Program-made: the position numbers and the translations under genes
From: Mucilaginibacter rivuli
GTDB taxonomy: Bacteria; Bacteroidota; Bacteroidia; Sphingobacteriales; Sphingobacteriaceae
Assembly (NCBI RefSeq): GCF_019391655.1
Contig: NZ_JAHXPQ010000001.1
Location: forward strand, 124,001-188,000
Direction: 5' to 3'
DNA length: 64,000 nt
The notes under the pieces: model-generated
Told to the model about the DNA's origin: nothing
Database searches by the model: none
Seen by the model: only the letters and a program-made list of their open reading frames with translations
Shown: positions 23,120 through 33,330 of the stretch, one piece after another
Position numbering within the stretch: the stretch's first letter is position 1
Layout of the letters: the number at the start of each line of letters is the position of its first letter

Positions 23120-25939
23120 ATGAAAAAACTTTTACTCCCGCTATTTCTATTTTTTTGTTCCTTAAATATCGGTTTTGCACAGAGCAATACAACGATAGTA
23201 AAAGGTATTGTGCTTGATAAGCATAATGCTGAGCCTTTAATTGGCGCGGTTGTGATCTTAAAAAACAAAGCCGGTTATCAAAAATCTACCGCTACCGGCC
23301 TTGATGGTAGTTTTATATTTAAAGGTACTCCCGCCGGTGATTATGAGATTGAAGCCAAATACATTTCATACCAAAGTAAGGATGTTAACTTTCAATTGAA
23401 GTCGGGCGCTGTTTTGTCTTTTACTATACAGCTTGAAACTAAACAGAAAGACCTGAAAGAGGTAAGCATTAAAGGAAAAGGAGATAGTGGCAGCGATCAA
23501 AGTGCCATAAGAACCGTTCAACGATCAGACCAGATTTTGAATGCCGTTTCAGCAAAAACCATTGAAGTTTCGCCGGATATTACAGTAGCCAACGTTACCC
23601 AGCGTGTATCAGGTGTATCGCTTGAGCGGAGCAATAACGGCGAAGGCCAGTATGCTATTATCCGCGGTATGGATAAGCGGTATACTTATACCTTAATAAA
23701 CGGCTACAAAATACCAAGCCCCGATAACAAGAACCGTTATGTACCACTTGATATTTTCCCTGCCGATATTGTTGACAGGCTTGAAGTATACAAATCATTA
23801 ACCCCGGCATTGGAAGGCGATGCAATTGCCGGTGGTATCAATCTTGTTTTAAAAGATGCACCCGATAACTTTACTGTAAAACTAAACCTGGGTACCGGCT
23901 TTTCGCAAAGTGTGGCTGACCGGGGATTTGTTAAATTTGGTGATAACGATGCTTCGTACCGTTCGCCACGCATTAATAAAGGTGATGACTATATTGCAAC
24001 CCGTGCTGATTTTTCGAACAACGCGCAACATCTTACCAATTCAAAACTGCCATTAGGCGCTCTTGCCAACTTAAGTATTGGCGGCCGCACTGCCGATAAA
24101 AAATTTGGCGCGTTGATCTCTTTAAGCTATCAAAATATATATAAGGATACAAAAAGCCTTTTCTTCTCAACCAGTACAGTTGATAACAGTACCAATCTAC
24201 CGAACCCCACCAGCATTAGCGATAGATTTTACAGTACCCAGCAAGAACGTACCAGCACTATAGGAAGGTTTGATTATAGATTTAACAACCGTAACAAATT
24301 AACGTTCGATGCCGCTTATATCAATCTTACTCAAAACCAATACCGCTTTCAATCAGATACAGGCTTGCAACTGGCACGTACAGCCATTGGTACCGGCACA
24401 ATTGGCCAGAGGCACAGAACCATTCACAATGTGCAGCAGATCGGTAATTTTTCGTTACGCGGCGACCACCGCTTAAGTGATAAATTAACGTTCAACTGGT
24501 CGGGTATTTATTCCAAGGCCGTAGCTAACGAAAACAGGTATACATTAAACCTGTCTACTTCAAATGCATTGGTATCTGGCAGTATTGTTCAGCAACCATT
24601 AAAAGTTGATGGCAGCTCCACTAACGGATTTGTACAAACGTTTGCTTACAACGCCGATCAGGATAGAAGCGGTTATGTGAACCTTATTTATACACCAAAG
24701 CTATTCAACACCAGTGTTGAATTTAGTGCAGGGGGCATGTATCGTAACAAAACCCGCAGCAGCACTTATGATAATTACATTTTAACCACCCCTGCCACGG
24801 CCCCTGCCCAGCTATACGATGGTAATATAGATAACAATACTTTCGAACTGGCCACTAACAGGCAAGGTACCCCCGGCGATGCACTTAACTACACCTTTAC
24901 CGAAAATGTAGCCGCGGCATACGGTCAGTTTAAGTTTACTATTGGTAAGCTGCAAACCTTAGGAGGCGTGCGTTATGAGCATACCGGTCAAAGCTGGGTT
25001 GATGCAGTTCCGGTTACCGCTAACGGTAAAACAGGATCTATAAAATATTACGACCTGTTACCGAGCCTGAGCTTTAAGTACATGCTTTCGGATAAAGAGA
25101 ACTTACGCGCATCTTACTACTCTGCAATAAGCCGCCCTAACTTTTACGAAATTATACCACATACCAGTGGCGATCCGGAGTCTGATTACCAGGAAGTAGG
25201 TAACACCGGTTTAAAACATGCCACAGCAGATAATTATGATCTGCGTTATGAGTTTTTTCCTAAAGCACTCGATCAGCTTTTGGTAGGCGTTTTTTACAAA
25301 AAGATAGTTAATCCTATCGAATACGCACTTGGAAGTTCAAGCTCAAACAAAGAACTCGTATTACAGGCAGGCAACTTTGGTACAGCCCACAATTACGGTT
25401 TTGAACTGGATGTTACCAAGTACATCAGTCATTTTGGATTGCGTGCTAACTACTCATTCACACAATCAGAAATAACAACATCTAAACAGCAGGCTTATAA
25501 AGATGGCGCAGGTAATTTAGTTCAGCGCACGGTTGATCAAACCCGCCCGTTACAGGGCCAGTCTAAAAATATAGGCAACCTGTCGTTATTATATAAGGAT
25601 TCAAAGATCGGTTTAGACGCACAAATATCTGCGGTTTACACCGGCGAGCGTATCAACAGCATATCCAAATACCTGGATAATGATGTTTGGCAAAAGGGTT
25701 TTGTAAGTTTGGATGTATCTGCCGAGAAGAAAGTGTTTAAGCAATTATTTGTGTATGCCAAGGCAACTAACCTGTTAAATACACCATATGAGTTATTTAT
25801 AAAATTGCCATACCCACCATTGGCTCCCTTTGGATATGCAGGGCAACCTATAGAGCATCAGCAGGCAGGCGAAAATACCTTTGTGCGTAAAGACAGCTAT
25901 CAGCAATACTACATACTGGGCCTCCACTATAAATTTTAA
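23120..25939 (+). CDS. TonB-dependent receptor, cassette 1
   Basis: A 939-residue outer-membrane receptor. It has a signal peptide to about residue 20, a carboxypeptidase-like regulatory domain at about 27-110 (VKGIVLDKHNAEPLIGAVV), a plug at about 140-255 (VANVTQRVSGVSLERSNNGE, IIRGMDKRY, LEGDAIAGGINLV), and a 22-strand barrel ending in ...YILGLHYKF with the terminal aromatic residue. It would import a ligand using TonB energy. No SusD-like partner is present; the downstream beta-helix lipoprotein occupies that position. Closely paralogous to the receptor at 28952, including the block around SPDNKNR and the plug. Confidence 0.94.
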   Translation: MKKLLLPLFLFFCSLNIGFAQSNTTIVKGIVLDKHNAEPLIGAVVILKNKAGYQKSTATGLDGSFIFKGTPAGDYEIEAKYISYQSKDVNFQLKSGAVLSFTIQLETKQKDLKEVSIKGKGDSGSDQSAIRTVQRSDQILNAVSAKTIEVSPDITVANVTQRVSGVSLERSNNGEGQYAIIRGMDKRYTYTLINGYKIPSPDNKNRYVPLDIFPADIVDRLEVYKSLTPALEGDAIAGGINLVLKDAPDNFTVKLNLGTGFSQSVADRGFVKFGDNDASYRSPRINKGDDYIATRADFSNNAQHLTNSKLPLGALANLSIGGRTADKKFGALISLSYQNIYKDTKSLFFSTSTVDNSTNLPNPTSISDRFYSTQQERTSTIGRFDYRFNNRNKLTFDAAYINLTQNQYRFQSDTGLQLARTAIGTGTIGQRHRTIHNVQQIGNFSLRGDHRLSDKLTFNWSGIYSKAVANENRYTLNLSTSNALVSGSIVQQPLKVDGSSTNGFVQTFAYNADQDRSGYVNLIYTPKLFNTSVEFSAGGMYRNKTRSSTYDNYILTTPATAPAQLYDGNIDNNTFELATNRQGTPGDALNYTFTENVAAAYGQFKFTIGKLQTLGGVRYEHTGQSWVDAVPVTANGKTGSIKYYDLLPSLSFKYMLSDKENLRASYYSAISRPNFYEIIPHTSGDPESDYQEVGNTGLKHATADNYDLRYEFFPKALDQLLVGVFYKKIVNPIEYALGSSSSNKELVLQAGNFGTAHNYGFELDVTKYISHFGLRANYSFTQSEITTSKQQAYKDGAGNLVQRTVDQTRPLQGQSKNIGNLSLLYKDSKIGLDAQISAVYTGERINSISKYLDNDVWQKGFVSLDVSAEKKVFKQLFVYAKATNLLNTPYELFIKLPYPPLAPFGYAGQPIEHQQAGENTFVRKDSYQQYYILGLHYKF

Positions 25940-25950
25940 TTACAGCAGCA

Positions 25951-27357
25951 ATGAAAAAGATATTTAGCCAATTAATGATGATATTAGGATTGGGCCTTGT
26001 TTTAAGCTCATGCCATCAAAAAGAAATAGTAGATGTTGCCGAGGCCCTGGTGGTTACGGCAAATCCGATCACAACAGATACATTAAAAGGAACAATAAAA
26101 GGTACCCTTTTGCACAACAAAACCTATTATTTTAAAAGTGATATTACCATAAATGATGGCGATACCCTGCTATTACAAAGTGGCGTACATTTAATTGCGA
26201 TATGCGACGGATTAACGGCAGCAACTGCACCCGAAATTTTTAACCACGGTACGTTTATAAGTTTGGGTACTAAAGACGAGCCTAATTATATTACCCCTCA
26301 AAACGCTGCCGACCTGCATGCACAAGCTGCTGCACAGAATTATACTAAAGTATTTTTTGGATGGTGGGGTGGTATTACCTCTACACCTGCTGCTGTTACG
26401 GCCGCAGTACCAAACCCAAAAGGCGGCGATTGCATTATAAAATGGACGCACATTGAATTTGGCGGCGGCCCTGCAGGGCCTAATGATAATGCTGCTATTT
26501 ACCCATCCGGAACGGCAAGGTTTAATATGTACTTTGGCAATGTTACCAAAAACCTCATTATTGAAGATTCGTGGTTGTTTGGTGCTAAGGATGATAACAT
26601 ACAGGTTGGTGGGGGCCACATCAGCCTGATGCGTAATACATTTGAATTGTGCGGCGCTACCGGCGGTGAGTTTTTTAATATTAAGACGGGAACTTTAGGC
26701 GATATTGCTTACAATGTTTTTATTGGCTCAGCAACTAATTCTACTAAGATTTCAGATTCGGGTACATCTGGTATACAATGTACCGCAACAGTGTATAACA
26801 ATACCATTATTGATGGCGGTTTCAGGCAAACTAAAACCGGCCGCGGCGGCTCTATCGATTTTGAAAAGGGCGCCAGGGGGCGTGCTTACAATAACCTGAT
26901 CGTAAATTGCCGTTTTGGTTTGCGTATCACTCCCGATGCAGATGTGAATAATGTACTATACGGTAACAACTATTTTTATGGTTACTCATCAGCTATAGTT
27001 GGCCAGTTTTATACTACAGATAGCGCGCCGGCAGTTCTTGCTGCCAAAGCACCAACCGATATCACATCAACTACGCCACAAGCTAATAACCCCAAATTTT
27101 ATGGCTTTGATGTAAACCAATATGATTTTACTGCTAATCCGGGACCCATTGCCGCAAGTTCTCAGCCATTTATTACGGTAGCTGTAGGTAGCTCAAATCT
27201 AAAATTATTGACAGAATCACTGGGCCTGGGCAAGGGTAAAACCGATTTTACCCCGCAAAACAACGTAGCCGCAACCGGCACTTTCGGTGCAAATATTACG
27301 TTGCCGGGTAAAGATATTGGTGCTTACCAAAGTGATGGTACCGGCAACTTACATTAA
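25951..27357 (+). CDS. Beta-helix lipoprotein, cassette 1
   Basis: The 468-residue protein begins with a lipoprotein signal ending LSSC. It then shows right-handed beta-helix character: repeated short strands with asparagine turns (MRNTFELCGATGGEFFNIK, VYNNTIIDGGF, AYNNLIVNCRFGLRI) and the closing DIGAYQSDGTGNLH common in parallel beta-helix proteins. Lyase catalytic residues could not be identified, so it may bind rather than cut. It starts 11 nt after the receptor and probably forms a surface complex with it. A paralogue sits in the same position of cassette 2. Confidence 0.82.
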   Translation: MKKIFSQLMMILGLGLVLSSCHQKEIVDVAEALVVTANPITTDTLKGTIKGTLLHNKTYYFKSDITINDGDTLLLQSGVHLIAICDGLTAATAPEIFNHGTFISLGTKDEPNYITPQNAADLHAQAAAQNYTKVFFGWWGGITSTPAAVTAAVPNPKGGDCIIKWTHIEFGGGPAGPNDNAAIYPSGTARFNMYFGNVTKNLIIEDSWLFGAKDDNIQVGGGHISLMRNTFELCGATGGEFFNIKTGTLGDIAYNVFIGSATNSTKISDSGTSGIQCTATVYNNTIIDGGFRQTKTGRGGSIDFEKGARGRAYNNLIVNCRFGLRITPDADVNNVLYGNNYFYGYSSAIVGQFYTTDSAPAVLAAKAPTDITSTTPQANNPKFYGFDVNQYDFTANPGPIAASSQPFITVAVGSSNLKLLTESLGLGKGKTDFTPQNNVAATGTFGANITLPGKDIGAYQSDGTGNLH

Positions 27358-27380
27358 TATTGACAAATATTTATTACAGA

Positions 27381-27417
27381 TCGGAAGTTAACAGCTCCCG
27401 GTCTTTTTATTTTAAAC
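27381..27417 (+). terminator. Intrinsic terminator inside cassette 1
   Basis: GATCGGAAG / CTCCCGGTC stem (one mismatch, one G-T) followed by TTTTTATTTT, between the beta-helix gene and the phosphatase gene. It could reduce read-through into the phosphatase. Confidence 0.6.
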
Positions 27418-27420
27418 TTG
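27413..27420 (+). promoter_or_regulatory. Possible -7 box before phosphatase 1
   Basis: TAAACTTG resembles TAnnTTTG with one change and ends 4 nt before the ATG at 27425. It may give the phosphatase its own, leaderless, transcript after the upstream terminator. Confidence 0.35.
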
Positions 27421-27424
27421 AAGT

Positions 27425-28756
27425 ATGAACAGGATAGCCCCTTTTGTTTTATTTATCATTTCGGTATGCAGCTTATCTGTACAGGCGCAAACCTGTGCCG
27501 ATAAATACTGGGGTACAAAAACCGTTTATCAGCCACAGCAAACAAAGTATACCGCAATCCCGAAAGGTTATCACCCTGTTTATATTAACTATGTTGGCAG
27601 GCATGGCTCGCGCCATTTAACTAAGGATGTGGCCGGTACACTGGCTTATACCTTGTTGCAAAAAGCAGATAGCGCCAAGGCTTTAACGCCCGAAGGTTAT
27701 AAACTAAAGGCCATGGTTGACTTACTTCAAAAAATAGAAAAGCCATTATTAAAATCGATATCACTACGTGGTGCCGAAGAGCTCCAATCCATTGGAGAAA
27801 GAATGCGGTTACGCAACACAGGTATTTTTAAACCCGGGTATAAGGTAAGCGTTACTATTACAAAAGAAGAACGCACCAAACAAAGTGCCGAAGCTTTTTT
27901 AAAAGGTTTGCAATATCCCCCGGATGGAAATGATGCCAGGATAGATAATGATATGCTCCGGTTTTTTTCGATAGCGCCGGCGTACCTTGACTTTGAAAAA
28001 AATGGTGATTGGAAGGTTCAGATGGAAAAGCTAACTAAGGTAAATAAACCAAATGATTTTGATTCAAAGATCATTAACAGGTTTTTCACAAAAGCTTTCT
28101 CATCGCAACTTAATTCCAACACGCAATATGAGTTTACAGATGATATTTTCGGCTTTAGTAGTATTACAAACTCTATTCAAAAAGAGATCAGTAACGCAGG
28201 TTATACATCCTCTCAGTTGGATTTTAGATCTTTGATTACATGCGATGAATTGCGCGTGCTCGACCTGCTTGCTTCTGCCGATGACTTTTTGAAAAAAGGG
28301 TCCGCACTTAATGCTGATGGCATTCAAGTGCGTGATGCCGTGCCACTTTTGGTTAGTTTTATAAATACTACCGATGCATATATTCAAAAGCAAAACCTTG
28401 TAGCCGATCTGCGTTTTGCACATGCGGAAACCATTGCACCTTTTGCAGCTTTGCTTGGCTTAAGTGGTGCAAGTAAACCCACTACCAATATTTTGCAGTA
28501 TGAAAAAGTTTGGCAGGCATCAAAAGTAATACCACTGAGCTCGAATATTCAATGGGTATTGTTTAAGGATAGCAAGCAAAACTATCTTATTAAATTTTTT
28601 CTGAACGAAAAAGAAGTAAGCATTGGTGGTCTCAGTACCCCAATTTTTCCTTATTATAAATGGAATGCCGTGCGTGCCCACTATCTGAATAAACTCAAAA
28701 AATTGCATGTGGAACTTACTGGGAATATGCATGAGTACTTACTTAATCTCAGGTGA
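27425..28756 (+). CDS. Secreted histidine phosphatase, MINPP-like (inositol polyphosphate phosphatase type), catalytic residues intact
   Basis: The 443-residue protein has a signal peptide ending about residue 22. The clade-2 histidine phosphatase signature RHGSRHLT occupies residues 59-66 with catalytic H60. The middle motif R150-TKQSAEAFLKGL resembles the R...SA.AFL.GL block of MINPP. The proton-donor motif HAE is at 333-335 (RFAHAETIAP). MINPP enzymes remove phosphates from phytate and lower inositol phosphates. Homologues of this enzyme in gut Bacteroides and in animals support the assignment, but other phosphomonoesters are possible. It should act in the periplasm or at the surface beside the receptor and lipoprotein encoded just upstream. 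Confidence 0.85.
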   Translation: MNRIAPFVLFIISVCSLSVQAQTCADKYWGTKTVYQPQQTKYTAIPKGYHPVYINYVGRHGSRHLTKDVAGTLAYTLLQKADSAKALTPEGYKLKAMVDLLQKIEKPLLKSISLRGAEELQSIGERMRLRNTGIFKPGYKVSVTITKEERTKQSAEAFLKGLQYPPDGNDARIDNDMLRFFSIAPAYLDFEKNGDWKVQMEKLTKVNKPNDFDSKIINRFFTKAFSSQLNSNTQYEFTDDIFGFSSITNSIQKEISNAGYTSSQLDFRSLITCDELRVLDLLASADDFLKKGSALNADGIQVRDAVPLLVSFINTTDAYIQKQNLVADLRFAHAETIAPFAALLGLSGASKPTTNILQYEKVWQASKVIPLSSNIQWVLFKDSKQNYLIKFFLNEKEVSIGGLSTPIFPYYKWNAVRAHYLNKLKKLHVELTGNMHEYLLNLR

Positions 28757-28893
28757 TAATGATATTGAATGTCTTTAAAAATAAAGCATTATTACGTTAA
28801 TAAATTATTAGGCCATTATTAACACCTGCCTAATATTTCAGGCTATGTTAAGTTAATATTATTTATAGATTATCTGTTCTGTGGGTAGGTTAT

Positions 28894-28911
28894 AAATTCA
28901 GAATTACTACA
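28894..28911 (+). promoter_or_regulatory. 18-bp shared cassette motif (copy 2)
   Basis: AAATTCAGAATTACTACA, 17 of 18 identical to 22943-22960. It lies 13 nt upstream of a TTTCTTTG box (28924-28931), thus in the -33 region, where an activator or repressor could act. Confidence 0.45.
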
Positions 28912-28951
28912 GCTTTCGGGAGCTTTCTTTGCCGAAATTTAACTCCCGTTT

Positions 28952-31765
28952 ATGCAATACAACTACTTTCTTTACAGGCTATTACTGCTATTTTTACTTG
29001 GTTCCGTCATCCCCCTATCCTCATTTGCGCAAGGTATAATCAGAGGTAAGGTTATTGATGCTGCCACCAAAGAACCCATGGTTGGCGCAACCGTACAATT
29101 AAAAGGAATTGGCAAAAGTCGGTTCGTTCAACTTGATGGTTACTATACAATTAAAGATGTTAAACCTGGCAGCTATGTGTTGGAGTTTAGCTTTGTTAGC
29201 TATGTTACCAAACAGCTTAATATAACAGTAGCTGGCGGCAAAGTTACTGTTATGAATGCCGAAATGGTATCAAACACCCACGAACTTAGTTCGGTTAATA
29301 TTACCGATAACGATAACTCGAACGACAAACGCGCCCGTACGCTCGAAAAAAGTGCTAATCAATTGGTTAACATCGTTTCAGCAAGGAATATCGAATTATC
29401 GCCGGATGTAACTGTTGCTAACGTAATGCAAAGGGTATCAGGTGTTACTATCGAAAGAAGTAACTCCGGCGAAGGCCGTTACCCTATTATCCGTGGTATG
29501 GAGAAAAGGTATATTAATACCTTAATTAATGGTATAAAAATACCAAGCCCTGATAATAAAAACAGGTTTATTCCTTTGGATCTTTTCCCATCAGAGTTAT
29601 TGGAGCGCTTAGAAGTAAATAAAACACTGCTACCATCAATGGAAGGCGATGCTATTGGCGGTACGATCAATTTAGTGATGAAAGAAGCCCCGGCAAAACC
29701 CTTGTTCCAGGTTAATTTTGCTATGGGTTACAATACTGTATTAAACGGTCGGGATTTTTTAGAGTTCGACAGGTCTGCCATTAACAAACAGTCGCCATCA
29801 GAAGCTAAAGGAAGTAGCTATCATGCAACCGCATCCGATTTCCCGGTTAACAACCTTATTTTCACTCCTGTAAAAAATCCGATCAATACCAATTTAGGCA
29901 TCACATTTGGTGACAGGATAGGCGCTTCCAAAAAATTGGGGTACATATTATCGGCCAGTTATCAAAATAATTATACAGGTAATAATTCTACTTTTTACCT
30001 GCCAAATGCTTCGCCGGCAATTAATAACACACCACAATTTATTGAGTTGCAAAACCGCAGCTACTCGCAGCAAAGCAGGCGCTTAGGTTTAAATGCCAAG
30101 CTTGATTATAAGTTTAATAAGGATAACAAAATTTCGTTAGTAAATGTACTTGTACGTACGGATGATTACCAAAGCCGCATTATAAGCGATACCATTGCGT
30201 TAAACTCGTTAGTTGATGCGCAAAGCCGCAGCAGGTGGCAATATCAATCCATATACAATGCTACATTACAGGGTGTGCACCAACTTGATGACCATTTAAA
30301 AGCAGATTGGTCATTGGCATATTCGCAGGCTAACAGCCACACTCCCGATCAGGCAGATTTTACCCACGAATATCCTATCGTACCCAATCCCAATATCCCC
30401 GATATTGTTCAAGGTATGACAAGGATATGGACACACAACGGTGACCAGGATTACTCGGCTTATGCTAACCTTACCGAAAGTTTCAACCTTTTAAAACGGA
30501 AATTTGAAATAAAGGCAGGTGGTGTTATCAGGAAAAAAACAAGAGATAATTATTACAACTCTTATAGCCTGAGCCCTGTTTTAGGTGCTACAACATCGCA
30601 AGTTTATACAGGAATAGCCAACGCGCAATATGGATTTAAAGGTGCAGATGCTTCTTTGTTTGCGCCGGATGGGAATGATTACACATTTAACGAAACGATA
30701 GCGGCAGGATACTTGCAAGGCAAGTGGCAGTTAACCGATAAGTTAGAAGCCATTGGTGGCGTAAGGGTTGAAAACACCGATCAAACTTATAACTCACAAT
30801 TAAGCGCATCAAGTTATGGCAGGGATGGTAAAATTACCTACCGCGACTTTTTGCCAAGCGGTTTATTAAAATATAATTTGACCGCAAACCAAAGTTTAAG
30901 ATTATCATATTACAGGGCACTGGCCCGCCCCGGCTTTGCCGAAATGATACCCGATGGCCAGCAGGGCGATTATTTTAAAGAACTTGGTAATCCGAGTGGC
31001 TTAAACCATACTACTGCAGATAATATAGATCTGCGTTATGAACTTTTCCCTAAGGATGCGGATGAATTGTTGATAGGTGTTTTTTATAAAAAGATACAAG
31101 ACCCTATAGAGTACTCTGCTGTTAAAACCGGATATGTGTTAAATGAGCAATTGGGTACTACTGTTCAATCTGGTGCTACAACATTAACGCTGATTCCTCA
31201 AAATTTTGGTACAGCAACCAATTACGGTTTCGAAGCGGTTTACACCAAGTATTTTGGCCCTATTGGAATTATTGCTAACTATACCTACACTAAATCATCC
31301 ATAACAACACCTAAGCTTTATTCTTATTCTGCACCGGGTGTTGGTACAACATCGCGTTTTCAGGATGAAACAAGGCCGCTGCAAGGTCAGTCTGATCACG
31401 TAGGTAACATAGCCCTGGTTTACAAAAATCCTAAAATGGGTTTAGATGCTCAGGTTGCCTTTGTTTACACAGGCTCAAGGATATCGATTGTTAGCCCTTA
31501 TTATGGTTTAGATTACTGGCAAGAGCCTACCAAGCAGCTTGATTTTTCCATCGAGAAAAAATTCATGAAAAAGTTTTCGGTTTACGGTAAGATCAATAAC
31601 ATTACCAACTCTCCGTTTATTTTGGATATCAGACAATCGTATACCGCTTACGCGGCAGCCGGTAACCGTAAACTTGCCCTGCAAACCGATCCCGACAATA
31701 AATTTATTGTACAAAAGGATTATTTCAAACCAAATTATTTATTCGGCATCCGCTATAAACTTTAA
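28952..31765 (+). CDS. TonB-dependent receptor, cassette 2
   Basis: A 937-residue paralogue of the receptor at 23120, with the same layout: signal peptide to about residue 26 (LSSFAQ), carboxypeptidase-like domain (IRGKVIDAATKEPMVGATV), plug (VANVMQRVSGVTIERSNSGE, IIRGMEKRY, MEGDAIGGTINLV) and a barrel ending LFGIRYKL. Plug segments are nearly identical to copy 1 while barrel loops differ, as expected if the two recognise related but distinct ligands. The beta-helix gene follows 5 nt later. Confidence 0.94.
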   Translation: MQYNYFLYRLLLLFLLGSVIPLSSFAQGIIRGKVIDAATKEPMVGATVQLKGIGKSRFVQLDGYYTIKDVKPGSYVLEFSFVSYVTKQLNITVAGGKVTVMNAEMVSNTHELSSVNITDNDNSNDKRARTLEKSANQLVNIVSARNIELSPDVTVANVMQRVSGVTIERSNSGEGRYPIIRGMEKRYINTLINGIKIPSPDNKNRFIPLDLFPSELLERLEVNKTLLPSMEGDAIGGTINLVMKEAPAKPLFQVNFAMGYNTVLNGRDFLEFDRSAINKQSPSEAKGSSYHATASDFPVNNLIFTPVKNPINTNLGITFGDRIGASKKLGYILSASYQNNYTGNNSTFYLPNASPAINNTPQFIELQNRSYSQQSRRLGLNAKLDYKFNKDNKISLVNVLVRTDDYQSRIISDTIALNSLVDAQSRSRWQYQSIYNATLQGVHQLDDHLKADWSLAYSQANSHTPDQADFTHEYPIVPNPNIPDIVQGMTRIWTHNGDQDYSAYANLTESFNLLKRKFEIKAGGVIRKKTRDNYYNSYSLSPVLGATTSQVYTGIANAQYGFKGADASLFAPDGNDYTFNETIAAGYLQGKWQLTDKLEAIGGVRVENTDQTYNSQLSASSYGRDGKITYRDFLPSGLLKYNLTANQSLRLSYYRALARPGFAEMIPDGQQGDYFKELGNPSGLNHTTADNIDLRYELFPKDADELLIGVFYKKIQDPIEYSAVKTGYVLNEQLGTTVQSGATTLTLIPQNFGTATNYGFEAVYTKYFGPIGIIANYTYTKSSITTPKLYSYSAPGVGTTSRFQDETRPLQGQSDHVGNIALVYKNPKMGLDAQVAFVYTGSRISIVSPYYGLDYWQEPTKQLDFSIEKKFMKKFSVYGKINNITNSPFILDIRQSYTAYAAAGNRKLALQTDPDNKFIVQKDYFKPNYLFGIRYKL

Positions 31766-31770
31766 TCATC

Positions 31771-33180
31771 ATGAAAAAGATCATATACATATTTATTGCG
31801 CTTAGCGTGGCCTCGGCAGTTTTTTACTCGTGTAAAAAAAATCCGGACTATAAAATTATCTCAACACCTGTAGCTTTAGATGCCTCCCCTATAAGCGATG
31901 TAGGTTGCCTGGGAACAGGAACTTCTACTGTGGCGATAAAAGGTACCATGCTTGCCGGTAAAACTTACACTGTTTGCGGCAACTTGCTTGTTGATGTTAA
32001 AGATACACTCATTATACAAGAAGGGGTTACAATTAACTTTACAGGTAATTATGGTTTAGGTGTAAAGGGTACCTTAATTTGTTTAGGTACTAAAGATAAA
32101 CCAAATTTAATAACCTACGCGGGTGTAACCAAAACAGACCAAATAGGAGCCGACCCATCTAAAGACCCTGCGTTTGCAGGTAAATGGACAGGCATCATTG
32201 GCGGCCCAACGTGTAAATTAATGGTAATTAAATGGACGCATATTGAATTTGGAGGCGGCGCGCCAAGTGATGCTATTGCAGCGTTGTCAAAAAGCCCGTA
32301 CCCTGTTTTTTTCCAAAACCCGGGTGGCGTATTTGTTTTAGAAGACTCATGGTTGTATGGCAGTGTTGATGATCCTTTCCGTATTTTGGGTGGTAAAATA
32401 GCGGTAATGCGTAATACATTCGAAAAATGCGGATATACGGGTGGAGAAGCGATGAATGCAAAATCGGGCACGATAGGTGACTTTGCATATAACCTTTGTA
32501 TAGGTATTGCTACCAATGGCCCAAAACTATCAAACTCGGGTGCAGCGGTTGGCGTGCCGGGCTCTAACGTACGTATGTATAACAATACCATTATTAACTG
32601 TGGTTATCGCCGTGCCGCTGCTGGCCGCGGAGGTTCTATTAACTACGAAGAGGGTGCCGGTGGTTTGGCTTACAATAATTTAATTGTAAACTGTAAATTT
32701 GGCTTAAGGGTAGTACAAAACCCAATTGCCGATACAGCCAATTTAAGGTATGGCTATAATTTTTATTATGCCGATTCGATAGCTGTGGCAAGTCAGAATT
32801 ATCCGTCGCTTTCTGTTAGCACAGCATTCCCTAAAGCACCACTTACAGATATACCAAGCCCTGATTCTTATTTACCTGCCGGTTGGAAAGCCGGAGATGT
32901 GTACACAGCGCCACAATCTGTAATAGGCATTAACAATCCAAGGTTTGTTAATGGTCCGGTGCCCTTACCTGCAGGGGTTAAGTTAAAAGATATAGCTACC
33001 GTAGGTTCATATAATTTTGCTTTATTGCCAACATCACCTTGTATAGGCAAAGGGTATACCGGTTTTGCCCCACGTAAAGATGTGCCCATCGATTCCAAAT
33101 TTGGTGCAACAGAAATAACACCTCCGGGAAGAGATATAGGTGCTTACCAGTCTGATAGGTCTGGCAATCAGCACTTTTAA
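31771..33180 (+). CDS. Beta-helix lipoprotein, cassette 2
   Basis: A 469-residue lipoprotein (lipobox ending FYSC) aligned along its length with the protein at 25951: KWTHIEFGGG, LEDSWLYGSVDD against IEDSWLFGAKDD, MRNTFEKCGYTGGEAMN, YNNTIINCGYRR, GRGGSINYEEGAGGLAYNNLIVNCKFGLRV and the final RDIGAYQSDRSGNQ. Extra length before the C-terminus distinguishes it. Same proposed role as a surface partner of the adjacent receptor. Confidence 0.82.
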   Translation: MKKIIYIFIALSVASAVFYSCKKNPDYKIISTPVALDASPISDVGCLGTGTSTVAIKGTMLAGKTYTVCGNLLVDVKDTLIIQEGVTINFTGNYGLGVKGTLICLGTKDKPNLITYAGVTKTDQIGADPSKDPAFAGKWTGIIGGPTCKLMVIKWTHIEFGGGAPSDAIAALSKSPYPVFFQNPGGVFVLEDSWLYGSVDDPFRILGGKIAVMRNTFEKCGYTGGEAMNAKSGTIGDFAYNLCIGIATNGPKLSNSGAAVGVPGSNVRMYNNTIINCGYRRAAAGRGGSINYEEGAGGLAYNNLIVNCKFGLRVVQNPIADTANLRYGYNFYYADSIAVASQNYPSLSVSTAFPKAPLTDIPSPDSYLPAGWKAGDVYTAPQSVIGINNPRFVNGPVPLPAGVKLKDIATVGSYNFALLPTSPCIGKGYTGFAPRKDVPIDSKFGATEITPPGRDIGAYQSDRSGNQHF

Positions 33181-33202
33181 AATAGTACATATCCGGGCAA
33201 AT

Positions 33203-33236
33203 AAAAAATGCGTTGCCATGGCAACGCATTTTTTAT
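33203..33236. terminator. Perfect palindromic terminator in cassette 2
   Basis: AAAAAATGCGTTGCC and its exact reverse complement meet at CATGG, with a T-run on the plus strand. Like cassette 1, it separates the beta-helix gene from the phosphatase gene. Confidence 0.85.
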
Positions 33237-33330
33237 TTAATACGTTCTGCTTATATTCGGGCAATTGTATAATTATACCTTTAGGGTATCGTTATATATT
33301 TTCTGAAATAGCCTGACATAATTATAACAA

